Under the pieces are notes generated by a model. The model searched no databases, was not told the origin of the DNA, and saw only the letters and a program-made list of their open reading frames with translations. Made by a program: the position numbers and the translations under genes. Source: Nephromyces sp. MM_2019 (lineage: Eukaryota; Apicomplexa; Aconoidasida; Nephromycida). Taken from it: 64,000 bases of DNA. The stretch spans positions 525-64,524 of the forward strand of contig JADHZB010000439.1 in assembly GCA_015657535.1 (NCBI GenBank), given 5' to 3'. Below, piece after piece: positions 36,887 through 50,520 of the stretch; the first letter of the stretch is position 1, and the number at the start of each line of letters is the position of its first letter.

Positions 36887-39800
36887 CCAATAAAATCAAT
36901 TAGCATATATAGGAATAGTACTTGATAAATTGTATAGTTATATTTTATATTTGGGTAAAAGGTTGATGATTCGAGGCAAAAATGTGTTAAGGGTAGCCGA
37001 TTATTTGTTAAAAATTTGAGCAAGTTAAATATAATTCATTTTAAATTTATCAATTCGACGATTTTTAAAACTTTATAAGATATTTTCAAACTGAAAATGT
37101 GATTATTATTTATGAATTTTTTGCATCTAGATATGCAATATATTTATTAAAGGACGTGCTTAGAGTAGAACGTGATATACATATATTTTTTACATTATAC
37201 TGGTAAATTGCTTTTGAACTGGCTCTAGTATAAGAAAGAGATGCCCAAAGCAAAAGCATCTCTTGCTTATATATTTGAGGCTTTTGCTGGCAAAATCACT
37301 CAAAGTTGAGTGATCTGACTACTATTATATTAGCACGAGTCTTAAGTAAATATCCTACTAAGTTAAAAACAGTGTAGCAAAAGCAACAAAGTGGTGTCAT
37401 GTCCCAAAACATTCTTTGTTTTACCTAAATTTAAGCTTTGGGTATCTACAGGCAAAAAAAGGTTTCCCTCACAAAACCAACGTTAAAACTTTTAGATGCT
37501 TTAACAATAGTCAAGCTTAATCAATTGATATACTGAAGATATCCAGTTTAATCTACAAAAGGGAGCTACAGCTTTAAGGATCGCTTACTACATACATATA
37601 TATATTTATATGTATATATATATATACATGCATCTACATACATATGTATGAATTACTTTTAAGCTAGTAAGGTAGGTATTTTAGAAAGCGTATTGATAGA
37701 CCAACTTATACTAAAGCCACAGTGATTAGCGTAGAAACAATAAAAAAATCTGGCACCATTACACTATAAATCTGTGATCAGTATATGCTTGTAGCAAGAT
37801 GTATTACTATTGTTTACAAAAAAAGATGTGAAAATTTTGAAATTCTGCAAACTCTCATAAACATAAAAGAGGTCTAATATTCTATCTAATCTTATAAATA
37901 CTAAAAGATAACAATCAGCTGAAATTTGTTTTTTTTAACAAATTCAAATTTTTTTTAAAATCTGAAATTATCACTACATAAATTTCAGGTTTTTATGTTT
38001 ATTGAAAAGTATATTGGTTACCAGATTGAGTATTCATTTGATTCACATACCCAAAAAAATATAAATGTTGAGCTTAAAGTTTACTGAAACATCAGGTGTT
38101 AGTGAATTGGTCTTAAATACTCAAATTTAGGCTTTTTAGCCTTAACATTTTATGGAATATTAACAGTCACAAATGACATTCATGGATCATCAGGATGGAA
38201 GCTAGTACAAGTACATGTGTAAAGGTTTAAATTTAGGCTTTAAAATCTACCAAGTTAAAATCTAGATTATTCGAAAAATCCAAATTAGAACTTATAAAAT
38301 TATATATTTTTCAAATATATGATTTTATATAAAAATAAGATCTTCATTAGATGATGGAGTGTGGTGATGCAATCAATTAACAAAAGATTAAGCCTAATTT
38401 AATAAATTCAGTTGAAATTTATCAATCCTGAATTAAAGTAGTCAAAAAAGTTTTCAAAATTTTGAGCAAATGTACACTTAAAGACAAGAAACTATACAGT
38501 TACCTAGACAAAATCCTCAAATTCGGAAGTTCTGATGAACAAGTTTGTTGTAAACAAAAATTTAATAATTGTTGTTTCTACTCCAAAAAAAGATAATCAA
38601 TTGTACTGGAATTGTTTAAGCGTGGTGACAAACATAACTGTGTTTTTTATTATTCAAACAAGTTCAGTTGAACCAGGTATAAATCGTATGAGCTGTTCAA
38701 TGAAGAAAGTGATGAATTTAAAAAAGTTGATCTAAATACAATTTTACGAATAAAGCTTATAAATCTATGTTGATAATCTCTTTTATGGGGTGGGTTATTT
38801 TAATATATTGATTTACAAGTTTTGTAACGTTTCCAAATTTCTAGTGGCTTTACTGTAAAATATCTAGTGGTTTGTGTTAGTTAATTTCCAAAACGTTTAA
38901 GAAAAGTTCTATCTATATGCTGGAGATTTGAATAAATTATTTTTTATGTCTTAAAAATTTCAGATAAATGTGATAGTTTGTTATAGTTAATCATTAAATT
39001 GGTTTTAGTATTCTGTGTATGCTTTGTTTATCAATCTGGATATAAAAGTTGAAAGATTCAAACTACTCAGGTTATGAATAGTCTAAACTCTAAACTTATT
39101 ATCTCTTTGTAGCAAACTTTTAGTATCATGCAAAATTTTTGTTTTGAGAAACGATTTATGGCTCAAAATATTGAGGTTCTATATAAAAAAAGATTTCATC
39201 ACAGTAGTTATATGGTCGTTAAACTTAGTAAAGATGCAGGCATCAAGATTATTAATAAAAGTGGATTTTGACTTATTTATTTATTGTCCGATTCATTTTA
39301 TATTAACAAAATATTTGAATGCAATTAAAAAGATTTCTGATGATGATTCAATGTTAATGACACCGGAGAATAATAGGTCTTTTCGAAATGGGTACCTGTA
39401 TCATTGAAAGATGTGTTAGATGTATTACAGGTTCATGCCAAGGTATCTGAAATTTTGTTAAATTCTCAACATCATACATATTGCTTAGGTTATTTACTAT
39501 TTTATTTTAAGATTTTTGTTATGTTGCTAACACTGGTGTTAATCTATATTTTTCAAATTAAATAAAAAGTTTAAACGTATTCATTGTTCTTGAAATTAAA
39601 AAAATTGCAGCTAAAAGCTTATTATGAACTCAATATATCTTTTTGAGTATAGCCTATAGTTTTGTTGTTTGCTCGTTTTACTAATGTTATTGTAGCTGTT
39701 TTAATTTTCTTCTTTTCAAAGATAAATAAATGTGATTCATTACCTTAATATAATAAAAGAATGATTTTCATTATTAGTAAATATATCATTAAGGATATAT

Positions 39801-41233
39801 ATATTATGATCTATGTAACTTAAAATAATTCAAGATTTTATCTTGAAATTTTTCTCTTTATTTGATTATCTCGCACTATAAGAAAAATTATGATATAACT
39901 CCTACGATATCAAGTGGTAGATATTTTATCGTTTGGAACTAAACTCTAGGATAAATTTCAGAGTCTTTAGGAAAACATAGAAAGTTTTTTCTTATAATTG
40001 CTTTGTGTTACTTCATCATTCCGTGAATAGCTATGTTAATTTCTACAGCTTGCTGCAAGGCTTTTTTTATCAAGCACAGCTTCTTTTAGTACTATATTAT
40101 GATTCTTACGCAAGAAGGTTTTAAAAAAAAAGGGCTTAATCTAAAAATTATCTGCATATAATGGCATTTTTTGAAAACCTAGGTCGATTATTTATAAAAT
40201 ATTTATTCTATATAACTATGAAGGATTACATTTCTACTCAATTAAAAGTTGGGATAAAAATCTTCCTGTGTAATGATAGACCAGAGCATGCTTCTATAAT
40301 AAAAATGAGAATGCTACACCAAGGTTCCAATTTATTTGTGTGCGGTTATGATTATTAGGCTAAATGAATAAGTAGCAACTTTGAATACACGCTAGGATCA
40401 AGAAAATTGTTCTGAAATTCTCGAGTTTCAAATATTTACAAAACAATTTCTTATATCTGACTTAAAACTTGTGGATCCCTTCGAGGTTCCACCAAATCTC
40501 GTATTTAATTCAATTTTCTATACCAAAACATTCCTTTTCCCTCATTAAAATACAATCTTAGTGTTTTAAGCTCAACTTGACAAACTTTTCTATTTGTTGG
40601 AAGAACATGAAAGACAACATGGAACCTAGATGAAATCAGGTTCCTTAACAAGTTTAACATATCAGCAGATAGTAAGATCTCAATAAGCTTAATATATATA
40701 ATATAGGGCTTATTGAACATCACTCATTATGAAGCTTTTGCACTCATGACTTAACAGCAGTCTTCAAAGCTACCTCTCAAAAGACAATGCTCCTATGATA
40801 ACATAAATCCAGCTACTGGTATTACAATTTTATAGCTCTATGGTAACAGCACTATCAATATCGAATTTTTAACCAGTGGGACTCACATCACTGAGACTCT
40901 AAAGTGAATCTAATTCACTTGACAATGGCGAGAGTGATGAATAAATTTGGAAAATCTTAGAACGATATTGTCTCATAAAATCACCTTCAAGTATTTTATC
41001 AAGGTAAAATTCCAATAATAATTCTTGATGTTCCAAAATATAATTAAATGAATTTTTTTTTAACAATTACGATGCTAATTTTCTACTGTTTTTTCAAAAG
41101 ATTCATTTATAATATTAATATCCAAAAAGAATGAAATTTAAAGTTCAAATTCCTATTAGAAAATTTACATTCATTTATTGAAAAATAACTTTCATGTTAT
41201 ACAAAGTAATTATATATTCGTGGTTTATTTATA
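36887..41233. other. Long gene-poor region
   Basis: 4.3 kb with no convincing gene. Open stretches at 38535-38735, 39144-39407, 40161-40358 and 40505-40723 lack splice support and have the composition of the flanks. A TA-rich patch with inverted symmetry lies at about 37590-37650. No RNA gene is recognised. Confidence 0.45.
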
Positions 41234-41913
41234 TTAATCTTTTTGTCTCTTCGAGATAAGACGAATTTTATCAATAGTGGAATCCTCTATTTCTTCAATA
41301 CTTATTATACGAAAATTATCCGGAACTATTTGCCTTGTGCTTTCATTTGGTGCTGTAGAGTCAGGATTATGCGAGTTACATTCACATGTAAGTACTTGTT
41401 GACTAGTAATACTAGATGGGTTAACATCTGCTTTTATGGTTTTGATACGATTATTAGGGTCAATTATATCTGGTGTTGGATTGTCTATTGAACATCCTGA
41501 TCTTTCATGTTCTTTTGTGGCACTTATTAAATCACGACCTCTGTTAATAGCCTCTTCAATTTCCAACAATTCATAATGCTAATAATTAATTTCAAGATCA
41601 CAAATTCAAAGGTATAAAAGAGATTGTGCAGGGATGGCATGTTACCTTGAATTTACAGGTCGATTTTCCCTTACATAATTTTCTGAGATATCGGATACAC
41701 ACCTCTGAAGCCCTTAAATAATCATAACAAGGAATTTATTTTAACGAATGCGAACAAGAGAAAAAATTATTATGAATTACATTTTATGGTTAACTCGATA
41801 CAATTCATTGATTAGCACCTCAATATCGTCAGGCTTTTGTGGGCCCTACAGGTAAAAATGATCATATAATTAGGAACTTCTCTAACAATTTAACACAGAA
41901 AAGGGATTACCAT
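41234..41913 (-). CDS. Unknown 159-aa protein, four exons, with an ATG-only first coding exon
   Basis: Exons 41911-41913, 41781-41845, 41646-41712 and 41234-41578 join in phase. The first coding exon would supply only the start codon, directly followed by the donor GTAATC. The product has a helical N-terminal half (DDIEVLINELYRVNHKM, then ELLEIEEAINRGRDLI) and a polar, Pro/Ser/Asn-rich C-terminal half that ends in basic residues (KRQKD). Two cysteines sit close together in CKGKSTCKF. I do not recognise the family. The three downstream exons are well supported. The ATG-only exon is the weakest point, and the start could lie further upstream. Confidence 0.5.
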
Positions 41914-43624
41914 TTCATTCGTCTTATTTTAGTGTTTTGGAGAAAACTCATAAAAAGTGGCAGTTGCATCGGTTTACATATATTATGAAACCTTTGGAAA
42001 AGAATTTGTATACTGTTGAAGCTTCCACTAGCTGCAATTGAAATTTCTTAAATCAGGAGGCTTGTTATCTTGTTAAATTTTGCCAGTTCGTTGAGATTAT
42101 CACTTTCTATCTTCTTATATTTTGAATTTGCTGTGAGTTTGACTTTTTTTAACAATTAAAACTAGATTACAAGTTTTAACGTTGAAGAAATTCATTAAAA
42201 CTTTGAAATTTAACATTTTAGTATTTTAATACTACATTTTACATTAATCAGGGGTATTCAAACAAAGTATAATATTATTAACATCGAAACTGGCAAAAAA
42301 CAGCTAGATATGCTAATAAAAAGAAACTCAATACAAAAATGCACACTAAGATTTTTGCAAAACAGAACTACAATTTTTCTTTTTTGATTTGTTTTCAAAG
42401 AAAAAACATCCAAAGAGAAAAAATTACATACTCAACACTGCTACTATTCCTAATTTTAATACTTTGCTAATGGTATGTAATTCAGTATAATTAATGATTT
42501 TGAAAGATGTAAAAAAGAATAGCATTTTGGATTATTGAATATTATAAATTTCATAAATAGGCATTATAAAACTTCTACTTCTAACAGATTATTAAAATCT
42601 TGGATTTATCATGACTTAATTTTTCATATGTTTTTTCCTTAGCTCAAATTGAGCAGCTATCCTTTAATTTTAATTACACTAACATAAAACTAATCATAAT
42701 CAATGCTTATTTCACCATTTTTATGTATCTAAAAAAAATCTTATTGTATTTATAATATTGGTGGGTGCTTGCAAGATAATTAGAGAATTCAATTCAAGAA
42801 AGACTAAATATTTAATACATTAGATGTAAAACCAAATTGAGAATTATTTGCTTATATTTGAAAATTTTTCAAAAATTGTTATTAGTTTTATTTGTATTCA
42901 TGAGTGTTTATACTCCATTTATAATACCTTTTTGTAATTAGAATAACTAAACAAAATATTAAAATACATCTTTATAAGACCATCAATTAGATTCTAAGCT
43001 TAATTTTACAGTAAAATAATCTAATATTAATAAATATAGGTATCCTATATTACAGTGAATAATCTGGTAGAAGTAATTTTACTCTACACAAATTTAATTA
43101 CATTTCTATTTTATTTGATTTCAATGTATTTGATTGGCATGATAAAAAGTTTAATTGTTAGTAAAATCCTTCGGAAATATATAGATAAAAGACTGAAGCT
43201 GAAAAAAATTTTTAGAATTTATCGCTTTATTTAGGTGACTTAGAGTTCCTAACAATCATCAATTATTTTTAGAAATCTCCAATTATATATAAAGTTGTAG
43301 ATAGATTGATTTCAAGGTTTCCCTTTTAGATGATATATTGATATATATTTGCTTTGTAATTGACAAAAGGCATATTTATATGTCTTACAGTTCCTGATAA
43401 AATAAATTAGAAAACCTACCTACAAAAGGTTTTATTATTTAAATTTTTTCGCTTACTATAGAAGGTAAGTTATTATACTTGGAGAGCTTTTCAGCTATAT
43501 ATAAATTCACAATTGGACTTTAAATCAAAAATAATAAAAGTTGAGACCTCAGAGTTTTAATTATGAAAATAAGTTCTCAGGTTTTGATGATAACTTAGTG
43601 TATTAGTGTTCTTTATGGTACTCA
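41914..43624. other. Intergenic region
   Basis: 1.7 kb of AT-rich sequence with no coding evidence and no repeats above background. Confidence 0.5.
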
Positions 43625-44095
43625 TCAATTTCTGGCTCCTGGTCTACGTGGCTTGTACCAAAATCTCATATAACTGCGGCCAGGAGTTTGTTTATAGCTT
43701 AGTTTGATTCTAAAAGACTTGTATAAAATTCTTTTAGCCCAAAGCTTATTGGAGGTGTCCAAGATATTATTCTTGTGCTTAGCCTCTAGAAATTTGTTCA
43801 AAATGGATAATTGTGGCGAATCAATGTTTTCCAAAGAGCTCCTTGGTGGTTGAGGCTTTGAATTATTTGGTTTACTAATTATTTCTTTGTTGCAGTTGTT
43901 TATTGAGGAGAATTGTCTTGAATGCTTCGGTGTGGTCCTAGAAATTGAATTATGTAGTATAGGTTGTTGGATAGGGTTGAGTGTGTTAAATTTATATATG
44001 TGATTTATAATTAAGTTTAAACTGTAAGATTTCCTTAATAGATAGCTATTTCCTAATAAAGAGAATATAGGAGTAGAAAAATGAGAAAATAACAT
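43625..44095 (-). CDS. Unknown basic 156-aa protein, possibly organelle-targeted
   Basis: A single open frame from ATG 44095. The N-terminus (MLFSHFSTPIFSLLGNSYLL) is hydrophobic and rich in Ser, Leu and Phe, followed by a Lys/Arg/Asn/Ser-rich region without acidic residues for about 50 positions. That composition suits a mitochondrial targeting sequence. The middle is low-complexity (Ser, Pro, Asn). The C-terminal 40 residues are strongly basic and look structured (WAKRILYKSFRIKL, RFWYKPRRPGARN), which suggests RNA binding, for example a mitoribosomal protein. No family is recognised, so function and targeting are inference. Confidence 0.5.
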   Translation of the reverse strand: MLFSHFSTPIFSLLGNSYLLRKSYSLNLIINHIYKFNTLNPIQQPILHNSISRTTPKHSRQFSSINNCNKEIISKPNNSKPQPPRSSLENIDSPQLSILNKFLEAKHKNNILDTSNKLWAKRILYKSFRIKLSYKQTPGRSYMRFWYKPRRPGARN

Positions 44096-45549
44096 TTTAT
44101 AAGAGTGTTGAAAAATCAGGTTTCGAGAGGTTACTTATACAGTACTCTTAAACATTAGTTTGTGTTGTGATCATTCCTATTGTTGTTTCACAAAATACTT
44201 AAATAAAGAATCTTGCTGGGTAAATGTTGTTCCTAACGTTTTTCAGTGCTTATCAAATAGCGGGGTTAGGGCTTTTTTTTGTTACCTATGTTATAGAATC
44301 TTAACATAGCTAAACTAACAAACAATAAGCACTTTGTACAGTTGACTAGGTTCTATGTTATTGCGATTGATTTTATCATCTCTTAGCTTTGTTAATTAAT
44401 TTTAATCACATGTGAAGGCAGGAGGTCCTATTGAATTAACAAGGAACAACTTAGAATAGTTTATCTCATTTTCAGCTTGTCGAATTTGCTAAACATTTAT
44501 GTCGAAGGATTGTTATTATGTGAACTATTAAGTAAGCTATGTAAATGAAACTGATTGATTCTACTACACCTTTATTCATACTAGCTTACATTATAAATTG
44601 TCAGAATATGTATAGTGCCTAACTTTTTGGCACTGTATTTAAATGAACTTCCATAACGAATCATTCAAATTTGGAGCTTTCCTGAATGTTTTAAATGATT
44701 GTTATTTTAAAAATGTATATAGAAATAAATTGAGGTTGTCCTTAATAAATAAAATTCATCTTTTCATAAAAATAAAGAATCTCTACAAGTTTGCTAGCAA
44801 AGTTTACAACATATTACTGAAAGATTTCTTTTATAGTTCTTGTAGAGAAAATAATTAAAATTCAATAAAAAATTTTCAAGGATCAAGTATATTCTTGTAT
44901 ATACTGATAATAATGAATTGGAATAAATTTTTAACAATTACTACTAAATTTAAGTATCCCATCGGTGCAAGGTCCAATAAAATTAATTTTGGGGTAACTT
45001 AAAGTTTTTGGTTAATCTTGTGTTTGTGAAATGTGAGTTACATTTCTATACACCTAGTTTGTGGGATGAGTGGAGTTCCTTTCCCAATTAATTACTGGGG
45101 TTACTTGGCATTGGATTGCTTAAATAAATGATATTAACCGACTTGTGTCCCAAGATGAACTCATTGAAGAAATAAACGAACACTAGTGATCAATAGCTTA
45201 TGATGCCATACTTATATAAAGCGTGGTATTTATATAACAATAAGTCATCAAAAAAATTAAAAAGTTAAGGATACCAATAAATTTATACAGAAAATGAGAG
45301 GTCTTATATATTAAATCAACTTTTGAAAAGTTACTTTGTGATTTTTTGTTGTCCCAAACTTAGCAGGCTTGATAAAGTTATTAGATTGTTAAATATTTCT
45401 TTAAGGACTCCTAGGAATGTAATTTCATGTAGTCTTGTGTCTTGTTTAAACAATTTGCATAGTGAAGAAAATACAAGGCTTACATTTACCAGACTAAGGT
45501 AAAAAAGAATTTTAAGTTGTATAGTAAGTAATAAACCGATTGATTTACT
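44096..45549. other. Intergenic region downstream of the NEK kinase gene
   Basis: 1.45 kb of AT-rich sequence. The open stretch 44643-44858 (+) has no splice or composition support and is not called. Confidence 0.45.
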
Positions 45550-48500
45550 TTAACCCGGAACATGCCTATTAGAGCTAACGTGAAATTTAAAATCCGATTT
45601 ATCAGAAGAACTATTAATTGAATATAAACTTGAGTGATTCGATCTATAAATGCCATTATAGTTTCCATCTACTAAGTTATCCATATGCCTTAAAGGCGTT
45701 TTTTGAGATATAAAAGTTCTATAAAAATCTGAATTATAGGTTGAAGGAGATTGATACCTATTAAAATCAGATTGATTGTACTTTCTAAACGGTAGATTTT
45801 GATAGTATTTATCTAAATAAGAAAACCTTGTGGGAAAATCGGTTTTCAAAAGAGAATTATTTGTAACATTCGTACATTGTGGAAGGTGTCGGTTGATAAG
45901 GGGTGAGGACTGTTGTTGATTTATGGGATGTGAGGTTTCTGGCTTGACCTTAATCGAATTTTCTGAAAGGAGTTGAGATCGTGGCTTTTTTGGAGGTGTG
46001 CTAGGGCGAGAAATTTCATTATAATGCGGCCGATAGTTTTGGGGGGCATATTGAGCATTCCTTTTCAAAATTTGTACTTGTGATTGTTGCATATCCGGGA
46101 AATAGCTTACATTATCACCTGTAGGTTCACAAGAATAGAAGCGAGATTCATTTTGCCCAGAATTGGTTTTAAACTCAAGTGATTCATTATTGAGTAAAGG
46201 TGTAAAAGTTGTGTGATCCTTTTTTGCATTTGTAAAGACTGTTGGAGTGTAGCTGCATATTGGGCTAGAATGTATATACTCCTTATGGGGAATTTGTAGA
46301 GGGTGTAAAAGTGTGGTAGATGTATTTGTCTTTAAATTCGAAGGAGTGTAAGGGTTTATTGATACGGGCCCTGAATTGTTAGGATAGGAGGGGTAATTCA
46401 TTTCTTTGTTAAAGTATTCTGTTGAGCTTCTTCTATTTAATGTATTGTTAGATCGACTAGTGGAGTATGTCCTGGGAAAGTCTGATTTATTGGCTGTACT
46501 TATTTCATCTTTGTAGTAAGGTATAGGCATCATATCTTTCGGTGGTTCCATTACGTTAGTAGCGAGTTGAATTTCAAAATTCAATCCATTACTTCTAACG
46601 CCCTGTATGTGATTGCTAATTTGTTTCAACTTTGTATGATTCTTTTTATGATCTGACATTCTGATATTCAAATCTATTGAGCTATCAGACTTTCGTGGTG
46701 GTAATTTGTTCGTTTGTGGTGAGGTGGGACGTATTAAATAATGGGTTGAAGTGCTTTGCTCTATAAAAATGGTGGAATGTGAGGAATTAAATTATAAGAA
46801 ATGTTAAATTCGATATAAGAATACCTGCGATTGCTTTGTTATTTGAATTTATTGATTGTGTATCAGTACAGATTATGGAGGACGAATGTGAACGTATGTT
46901 TGATAATGCTTCGAACCCATGCTCCCAACTTAAATTGTCTTTATCGCTATTATTGTTTATGATATCAATTGAATGGGAAGTATTTGATCCTGGGGATTTT
47001 AACGAATGAGCTTCTGAGAATTGATGTTTTATTCAAATAAAAATTCAATTTAAACTCAAGCTAAGACTATATTTTTATGTACCTGGTCTCTGTGAGTTTA
47101 TTTGTTGCTTTGGCTCAATCTTGTTTTCCGAGTTATAATTTACTGATACACTGTGTCGCTGGTTGTTTTTAGCTCTAATGTTATTTCTTTTTTCATTTAT
47201 AATAGCATTGATATATTGATATTCATCAATTTCTTGAAAAATTACATAACCTAAGCATTGTTGCGCACTAGGACGATTTTCTGGGGCTTTCCTAAGGAGT
47301 TCAAATATTAGGTTGTTAAGGGCTCTAGACAATCTGATGAAAAGAATTATTAAGTTAAAGCAATGAGAGGGGGGATAAAGAGTCTCAAGGAGTGTACAGT
47401 AAACCAAAAACAATAAAAAAAAAATAAAAAAAAGCTCAAAAATATAATACCCTTTTATTGGTAAATTAGGACCAATATGTAAAACTTGGTTTTTAAGTTG
47501 CTGAAAGTTTCTAGCCATAGCAAATGGAGTCCGTCCTACTGCCATCTCATAAAGGATACATCCTAAAGCCCATATATCACTTTTATCATTGTAAGTCTTT
47601 ACTCCTTCGGTCAGTAGTTCAGGACTCCAATAATATGGCGTTCCAACACAACTGTGAGCGAAAGACAGAATCCCAAGGTGCTTACTCAAACCAAAATCCC
47701 CTATTTTCACTACGAATTGATTTGGATGCGAGCTTTCATTAGTATTTTGTTGTTTTTTTTTTAAGAATATATTTTGAGGCTTAAGGTCTCTGTGAAGTAC
47801 TTTTTGTCCATTAACTCCTAAATTATTAATAAAAATTATTGAAGACATTATTTCAATTTAAAGAAACATGTAAAAAGCCAAAAATTTATATTGCTAAATT
47901 TCAAAAAATAATTAGATCCATGTTTATGAAAGAAGTAGCAAAACCTGTAGTAGAGCTATGGCAATAAGCTAAAGCACTGCAAATTTGACGAGCAATGTCG
48001 ATGATTACAGTCTCATGTACTCCGTTAAAACGCTTATAAGCAATTGAAATATTTTTAGCAAGATCACCCGCATCACAATACTCCATAATTATATATAAAG
48101 ATTGAGTTTCCTTAGAAATGATTCTATCAAAATATCGTACAATATTTCGATGCTTCAGGTGCCTCATAACATTGACTTCTGATACGATTTGTTCCTTTTC
48201 TTTAAAACTTAATCCCTTATAGGGGATAACCTTCCAACAATAATTGTTATTGCTTTCCTAAAAATAATAATTAAGTAAAAAGAGTGTTGAGAAAAAAGTT
48301 AAAAATCTTTCGTGCTAGGTTAAAGATTGCAGTGTGATTCAAAAGCAGAGAACAAGCATTGAAAGCACTAAGTAGAAATGGTTATGAAACTGAAAGAATA
48401 GGATTATAAAATATTTTAGCAGTAATATTATAAATACTAAGGAAATCTTATTAGGATATGTTTTAGAATATGATTGCAAATCTTGTGTTTGATAATATAG

Positions 48501-48835
48501 TTGGCTGAGAGTAGTATTTTTGCTATAAGGTTATGCAAACCTTGTGTCGAATTAAAAAGACTTCACCAAATCGACCAGAGCCAATTTTTTTGACAACTTC
48601 ATATGATTCCAGTTGGTTTGTTTGTCCAGTTTCGGTACTTTTTCTAATTGGTGAGTGTGGTCTGAATCAAATCGATAAGTTACGCTATGTCAATAATGCA
48701 AGGGACAATTTAATCTATATGGAAAACGAATTAAATAAGTAATTGCCCAAATGAGCTGATCGATGCAAGTTTAGCACTTTTATCTTGGCATATATTCACA
48801 ACTGACCTTCTGATTGTCTTGTTGTTATCCGACAT
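45550..48835 (-). CDS. NIMA-related (NEK) Ser/Thr protein kinase with a long disordered tail, seven exons
   Basis: Exons 48807-48835, 48541-48661, 48257-47945, 47817-47451, 47333-47083, 47013-46825 and 46760-45550 all agree in phase and give 826 aa ending at TAA. The ATG at 48835 (MSDNNKTIR) begins a short polar leader. The kinase domain covers about residues 28-300: G-loop KKIGSGRFGEVFLI, VAIK-type lysine in CWKVIPYK, helix C in EQIVSEVNVMRHLKHRNIV, hinge IIMEYCDAGDL, catalytic loop VLHRDLKPQN, DFG in KIGDFGLSKHLG, activation segment CVGTPYYWSPELL, and the terminal arginine in ENRPSAQQCLG. The CDAGDL hinge and the CVGTPYYWSPE loop are typical of NEK kinases. About 500 residues of Ser/Asn/Pro/Gln-rich sequence follow with no domain I can name. 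NEK kinases act in centrosome, mitotic and ciliary control. Confidence 0.92.
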
Positions 48836-50520
48836 ATCTCTTGTGTTTAATTGTGGTAAAATCAATATGACAGGTGATATCTCGGTTTTGAGACTTTGAA
48901 TTAGTATCGTAGCACTAATGCTGGGCCCCAAAATTTGAGAAATTCTGTGTTTATTCCAAAAAAGGTTTTATCTGAAGCTATTCTAGATAGCTTAAGTTTA
49001 AGTGTCTTCTCGTCAGGGTACTCAAATAATGTGGCAATGCTTAGTCACTTTACCTTGGGGGTAAAAGTAAAAGCATGCTTTAAAGTAGTAGGGAACTAAT
49101 TTCTTATTGAAATTTTTACTAGTTATTTGCAATAAAGACAAAAAACCAAGTAAATAGTGGGTTATTCCTTTAAGGTTACAAATTATGTCTTTTGCATGGG
49201 TAAAGTCTAGGGATTTTGATAATATCTTCCTTATGGAGAAGTTGTTTCTACTACCTTTCGAGATATAATTATACTTAGGTTTTTAATTGAAGCAATTAAA
49301 ATTACTTATCTTAGTTTAAAATCATTCTCCTAGAATATCTGTCTTTTGATAAATTAACAGCCCATATATTGCGTGCGATCAGCTAGAGCCTACACACCTG
49401 ATAATTACTAACTATGTTGTGTTGTATGTTTTTGTTAATATGACATTTTGTGAGGAGATTATTCAATGCATCGCACTAAATAGATGTATAACAAAATAAA
49501 TTTACTTTCTAATTCTAATTATTTCAAATCACTGAAAAACTGTATTGAGATGTCCCATTTATTGAAAATGCACTTACTTTCATTACTTTTTGTGGCATGG
49601 ATACATTAAATAAAGTCAATCTCAATAGGCTTAAGTTACTGAGTTTAAATGGCATTAACTTGAGCTGAGAATTCACAAAACACAATTAAAATCCTTTTAG
49701 AGAGGGACTAAAATTTCCGAAAAATTAATCATTTAAAATGATATTACAGATGTTGAGGATTTTAATTATTCAGATTATTATTTTTGTTAGTATTAATTTA
49801 ATAATTTTTTGGTTGCTAACAAAAAGCTAATTTAGATGCGTGTTTTAAGCAAATCTAAACTGCTCATACTTATAATATCAAAAACTATAATAATTCAATT
49901 CAGTGATTAACAAGTACTACTTTGTAAAGTCATAAGCTGGTAACAACAGATCTTAATTAGTTCATTTATTAAAACCTTTTTGTCAATATGTTTACTTATA
50001 GAGTAGGCCCTGAAAGGTATTAATCATGATATATGTGACATTTATTTTTATTATGATTCATTAACTTCTACTCTTAGTGTTGCTTTTAATAATTAAGTAT
50101 TATAGGAATTTCGTGGCAGGTATATTCTTATGTTGCCTTATTTAAAATTCAAGCTTTAGAATGATTGAAAATTAACTAGGAATCTAATTATTAAGGGTGG
50201 GTATACTTGCTGGAGTTCTACTGGAGAATTTGTTATTATTCACTTAGTTACCTTTTTATAAATGTGATAAATTATATTAAATCAGGTAATATCTATTTCC
50301 CTTTGTTTGTTGGTTGACTTTGTTTAGCTTTGGATTTTTCGTTAGATAAATGAATAAATAAAATCTCAATTTAGGTTGGTTCATTTAATCATATTAATCA
50401 ATTTAATTAAAGTTTAGTTTGTTATAATTGAACAGGGTAGTAATATTCTAATACATACTATTTCTAATTGAAGTATTGTCAAGTGTTAGAGGGTAAGGCA
50501 TCAAATTTTTGAAATAAATT
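48836..50520. other. Intergenic region between the NEK and LENG8-type genes
   Basis: 1.7 kb of AT-rich sequence between two minus-strand genes. It should hold the NEK promoter and the 3' flank of the LENG8-type gene. Nothing else is recognised. Confidence 0.5.

Noticed and set aside
37590..37650. TA-rich palindromic patch considered as an origin or hairpin element
   Set aside because: Similar TA runs are common here by composition, and no other supporting feature is seen.
36887..41233. tRNA or other small RNA genes in the long gaps
   Set aside because: I looked for a TTCRANNC-type B box paired with an A box and found no convincing pair by eye. A tRNAscan-SE run would settle this.
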